Made by a program: the position numbers and the translations under genes. Below the pieces are notes generated by a model. It was not told the DNA's origin and made no database searches. It saw only the letters and a list, made by a program, of their open reading frames with translations. This document shows, one piece after another, positions 4,263 through 6,474 of a stretch of DNA of 6,474 bases. This DNA is from Clostridiales bacterium (GTDB lineage: Bacteria; Bacillota; Clostridia; Christensenellales; Aristaeellaceae): positions 1 through 6,474 of the forward strand of contig SFOF01000127.1 of the NCBI GenBank assembly GCA_004552515.1. Direction: 5' to 3'. Position 1 is the first letter of the stretch, and each line of letters starts with the position of its first letter.

Positions 4263-6335
4263 ATGAAGGAGCTTATTGAACGGCTGATGCCCGGCCGGTC
4301 GGGCGAATTTGTCTGGGAGATCGAGCCGTCGCTGGACGGCTTTGAGATCTCCGCGCGCGCGGGGAAGATCAGCCTGCGCGCCCGCGATCTATCGACACTC
4401 TCCGCCGCGCTGGGGGACTATCTGCGTACGGTCGCGGGGATCGATCTGGCCTGGCTGGGCGACGGCCTTGACCGCCTGCCCGCCCTGCTGCCGCGTCCCG
4501 AGGGGACGATTGCGCGCGCGGTTCCTCAGAAATACCGCAGCGCGTTCAACTACTGTACGTTTTCCTACACGATGGTCTGGTGGGACTGGGCGCGCTGGGA
4601 GCGCGAGCTGGATCACATGGCGCTTTCGGGCGTCAATCTGCCGCTGATGACGGTGGGGCTCGAGGGCGTGTGGTACGACACGCTTCTCGAGTTCGGCCTG
4701 AGCGACGAGGAAGCGCGCTCGTTTTTGTGCGGGCCGGCGTTTCTGGCCTGGCAGTGGCTGACCAACATCGAGAGCTTCTGCGGGCCGCTGCCCAAGAGCT
4801 GGATCGACGATCACGTCGCGCTGGGGCGCAGGATCATCGCCCGAATGCGCGAGCTGGGCATGACGCCCATCATGCAAGGCCCCTCCGGCCTGTGCCCGCG
4901 CCTGTTCAAGGAGAAATTCCCGGACGCCAACATCCGCTTCAAGCCGGAATGGAACAACATCGGCTTTACCGCCGAGATCGATCCGCTCGATCCGCTGTTC
5001 GCGCGGCTGGGCGAGACGTTTCTGCGGCATGAAAAGGCGCTGTTCGGCGCGTACGGCTTTTACGCGTCCGATCCGTTCCACGAGGGCTATCCGCCGGTCG
5101 ACACGCCGGAATATCTGCACGCGGTCGGCGAGGGCATCGTGAACATCCTCAAGAAGCACGACGAGAACTACACATGGGTGCTTCAGGCGTGGTCTCTGCG
5201 TAAGGACATCATCATGGCCGCGCCCAAGGAGCATGTTCTGGTGCTCGATCTGCGCTGGCGCGATTATGCGCACGACGCGTGCTTCTGGGGCTATCCGTTC
5301 GTGACCGGCACGCTGAACAACTTCGGCGGCAACGTCAACGCGCACGGCGACATGGCGCATCTGGCGGCCAATCCGTTCCTCATGGCGCGCGCCGTCGCCC
5401 CCAACTGCGTGGGCACGGGCGTGTTCATGGAGGGCATCGAGCGCAACGTCGCCTATTACGAGCTGGCCTACGATATGCTCACGCGCGCCGAGCCGGTCGA
5501 TCTGGACAAATGGATGGAAGGCTACTGTGATCGGCGCTACGGCGGCGCGCATCCCGCCCATGTGAAGGCGTGGCGGCTTCTGCGCGAATCGGCCTACGCG
5601 CCCGGTACCGACGGCGTGGAGCGCGCCTCGATCGTCTGCGCCCGCCCGTCGATCCATCCGCGCAAGTCCGGCCCCAGCCTGGAGATGGAGATCGCCTACG
5701 ATACCGAGAAGTTCAATGAAGCCGTGCGGCTGCTGCTCTCCGCGCCCGCTGATACGGCGGGCTATCGCGCCGACGCGGTTGATCTGATGCGGCAGGTGAT
5801 CTCGAACGCGGCGCAGCGCTTCTATCCGCACGTGACGGCGGCGATCGAGGCGCGCGACGCGGCGGCGTTCGAGTGCGCGTCGGCGCGCTTTATGGGGATG
5901 CTGGACGATATGGATCGTCTTTTGTATCTCTCGGACAGCCTGCGCCTTGACAAATGGCTGGACGGCGCGGTTTCCTGCGCGCACACCGATGCGGAGGCGG
6001 CGCTCTATGAGTGGAACGCCCGCGTGCAGATTACGCTGTGGGGCTTTGAGGAAAACAGCACGCTCTATGACTACGCCTGGAAGGAATGGGCGGGGCTGAT
6101 TAAGGACTTCTATATGGGGCGCTGGCAGCGCTTCTTCGACATGATCCGCCGCCACCCGGATTATACCGACGCGGGCCTGCCCGACGACCGGGGCCGCGAG
6201 GCGTGGCGCGCCGACGGATTCTATTCCGCGCTGGCCGATTGGGAGAGCGCGTGGACGCACAGCCGCGTCCGTCCGGAAAAGCGCGCGGTTTCTCCGGAGC
6301 TGATCGGAGAGCTGGCGGAGAAATATCTGGGCTGA
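4263..6335 (+). CDS. GH89 alpha-N-acetylglucosaminidase (NAGLU family), cytoplasmic
   Basis: This 690-residue exo-glycosidase is predicted to release terminal alpha-linked GlcNAc. It has an N-terminal alpha/beta domain (about 1-85), a (beta/alpha)8 catalytic barrel (about 90-420) and an all-helical C-terminal domain (about 425-690), the order seen in human NAGLU and C. perfringens GH89. Family blocks include FNYCTFSYTMVWWDWARWERE (95-115), GPAFLAWQ (157-164), GPLPKSWID (174-182), RELGMTP (196-202) and LNNFGGN (351-357). Predicted catalytic residues are E274 (DPFHEG) and E390 (MEGIERN), 116 residues apart, close to the 118 recalled for the clostridial enzyme. No signal peptide, anchor or carbohydrate-binding module is present, so it should act on imported oligosaccharides. 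Substitutions at SGLCP (208-212, for AGHVP in NAGLU), RWRD (331-334, for FAES) and TGTLNN (348-353, for WCMLHN) lie in otherwise conserved blocks and suggest a divergent specificity. Confidence 0.93.
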   Translation: MKELIERLMPGRSGEFVWEIEPSLDGFEISARAGKISLRARDLSTLSAALGDYLRTVAGIDLAWLGDGLDRLPALLPRPEGTIARAVPQKYRSAFNYCTFSYTMVWWDWARWERELDHMALSGVNLPLMTVGLEGVWYDTLLEFGLSDEEARSFLCGPAFLAWQWLTNIESFCGPLPKSWIDDHVALGRRIIARMRELGMTPIMQGPSGLCPRLFKEKFPDANIRFKPEWNNIGFTAEIDPLDPLFARLGETFLRHEKALFGAYGFYASDPFHEGYPPVDTPEYLHAVGEGIVNILKKHDENYTWVLQAWSLRKDIIMAAPKEHVLVLDLRWRDYAHDACFWGYPFVTGTLNNFGGNVNAHGDMAHLAANPFLMARAVAPNCVGTGVFMEGIERNVAYYELAYDMLTRAEPVDLDKWMEGYCDRRYGGAHPAHVKAWRLLRESAYAPGTDGVERASIVCARPSIHPRKSGPSLEMEIAYDTEKFNEAVRLLLSAPADTAGYRADAVDLMRQVISNAAQRFYPHVTAAIEARDAAAFECASARFMGMLDDMDRLLYLSDSLRLDKWLDGAVSCAHTDAEAALYEWNARVQITLWGFEENSTLYDYAWKEWAGLIKDFYMGRWQRFFDMIRRHPDYTDAGLPDDRGREAWRADGFYSALADWESAWTHSRVRPEKRAVSPELIGELAEKYLG

Positions 6336-6365
6336 TTTTCCGCGCAAGACAAAGAAGCATCAATA

Positions 6366-6404
6366 AAACGGGCCGCAATATCGATAAGGTATTGCGGCCC
6401 GTTT
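6366..6404. terminator. Perfect 15-bp hairpin downstream of GH89 (probable terminator)
   Basis: The arms 6366-6380 and 6390-6404 are exact reverse complements of 15 bases around a 9-base loop. The T-run after the stem is short on the plus strand (GTTTC) and longer on the minus strand (GTTTTATTG). It could end the GH89 transcript, a minus-strand gene arriving from the right, or both. The 30 bases between the GH89 stop and this hairpin hold nothing recognisable. Confidence 0.75.
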
Positions 6405-6414
6405 CAGGCTGTCA

Positions 6415-6450
6415 AAGAAGCCAGATTGCGAGTTTGCAATCTGGCTTCTT
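6415..6450. terminator. Second perfect 15-bp hairpin (probable terminator)
   Basis: The arms 6415-6429 and 6436-6450 are exact reverse complements around a 6-base loop (GAGTTT). A TTCTTAT tail follows on the plus strand. It lies 10 bases after the first hairpin and is unrelated to it in sequence. The remaining bases to the window end (6451-6474) are purine-rich and hold no recognisable gene start. Confidence 0.7.
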
Positions 6451-6474
6451 ATACGATAGAAAGGCGGAAAAAAG

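Noticed and set aside
4389..6347. A 652-codon open frame on the minus strand, antisense to GH89
   Set aside because: Long antisense frames are expected opposite GC-rich genes. The translation is Arg/His/Val-rich low-complexity text with no recognisable fold, while the plus strand encodes a full GH89 enzyme.
1..6474. CRISPR array, tRNA/rRNA genes, insertion sequences or prophage genes
   Set aside because: No regularly spaced repeats, tRNA-like cloverleaf, transposase, integrase or terminal inverted repeats were seen on either strand.

Overview
The window is GC-rich bacterial DNA. It has strong G/C preference at third codon positions, AGGAGG-type ribosome binding sites and sigma-A type promoters. 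A short DtxR-family regulator, an oxygen-sensitive glycyl radical enzyme (GRE), a cytoplasmic SGNH hydrolase and a GH89 glycosidase together suggest a strictly anaerobic, high-GC member of the Clostridia, perhaps from a gut or other host-associated community. That placement is inference; the window holds no rRNA or phylogenetic marker.

Layout, left to right. (1) 36-413 (+): a 125-residue DtxR/MntR-type metal-dependent repressor. A strong bidirectional hairpin at 422-468 separates it from the convergent gene. (2) 472-1131 (-): an SGNH/GDSL hydrolase with its own extended -10 promoter. (3) 1264-3237 (-): a 657-residue glycyl radical enzyme with its own terminator at 1211-1249. It belongs to the pyruvate formate-lyase superfamily, but its active site reads Gly-Cys-Thr-Glu, as in the eliminase/dehydratase branch, so it is unlikely to be a pyruvate formate-lyase. 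(4) 3238-3355: a divergent promoter region with a 21-bp-period direct repeat that looks like an AraC-type operator. (5) 3356-4150 (+): an AraC-family regulator with a cupin-like sensor domain. (6) 4151-4262: a perfect TTGACA-N17-TATAAT promoter. (7) 4263-6335 (+): a GH89 alpha-N-acetylglucosaminidase without a signal peptide. (8) 6336-6474: two consecutive perfect 15-bp hairpins, probably terminators.

Working model: the AraC-type protein senses a small ligand, probably a sugar or related metabolite, and controls the divergent GRE gene and possibly itself. GH89 would cleave imported alpha-GlcNAc-containing oligosaccharides in the cytoplasm, and the GRE would act on an unidentified substrate. 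The GRE-activating radical SAM enzyme and any transporter are absent from the window. The GRE-GH89 link rests only on adjacency and the shared neighbouring regulator. The DtxR-type gene is probably part of a separate metal-homeostasis unit extending off the left edge. The clearest candidate for something undescribed is the unassigned GRE and its local regulation.
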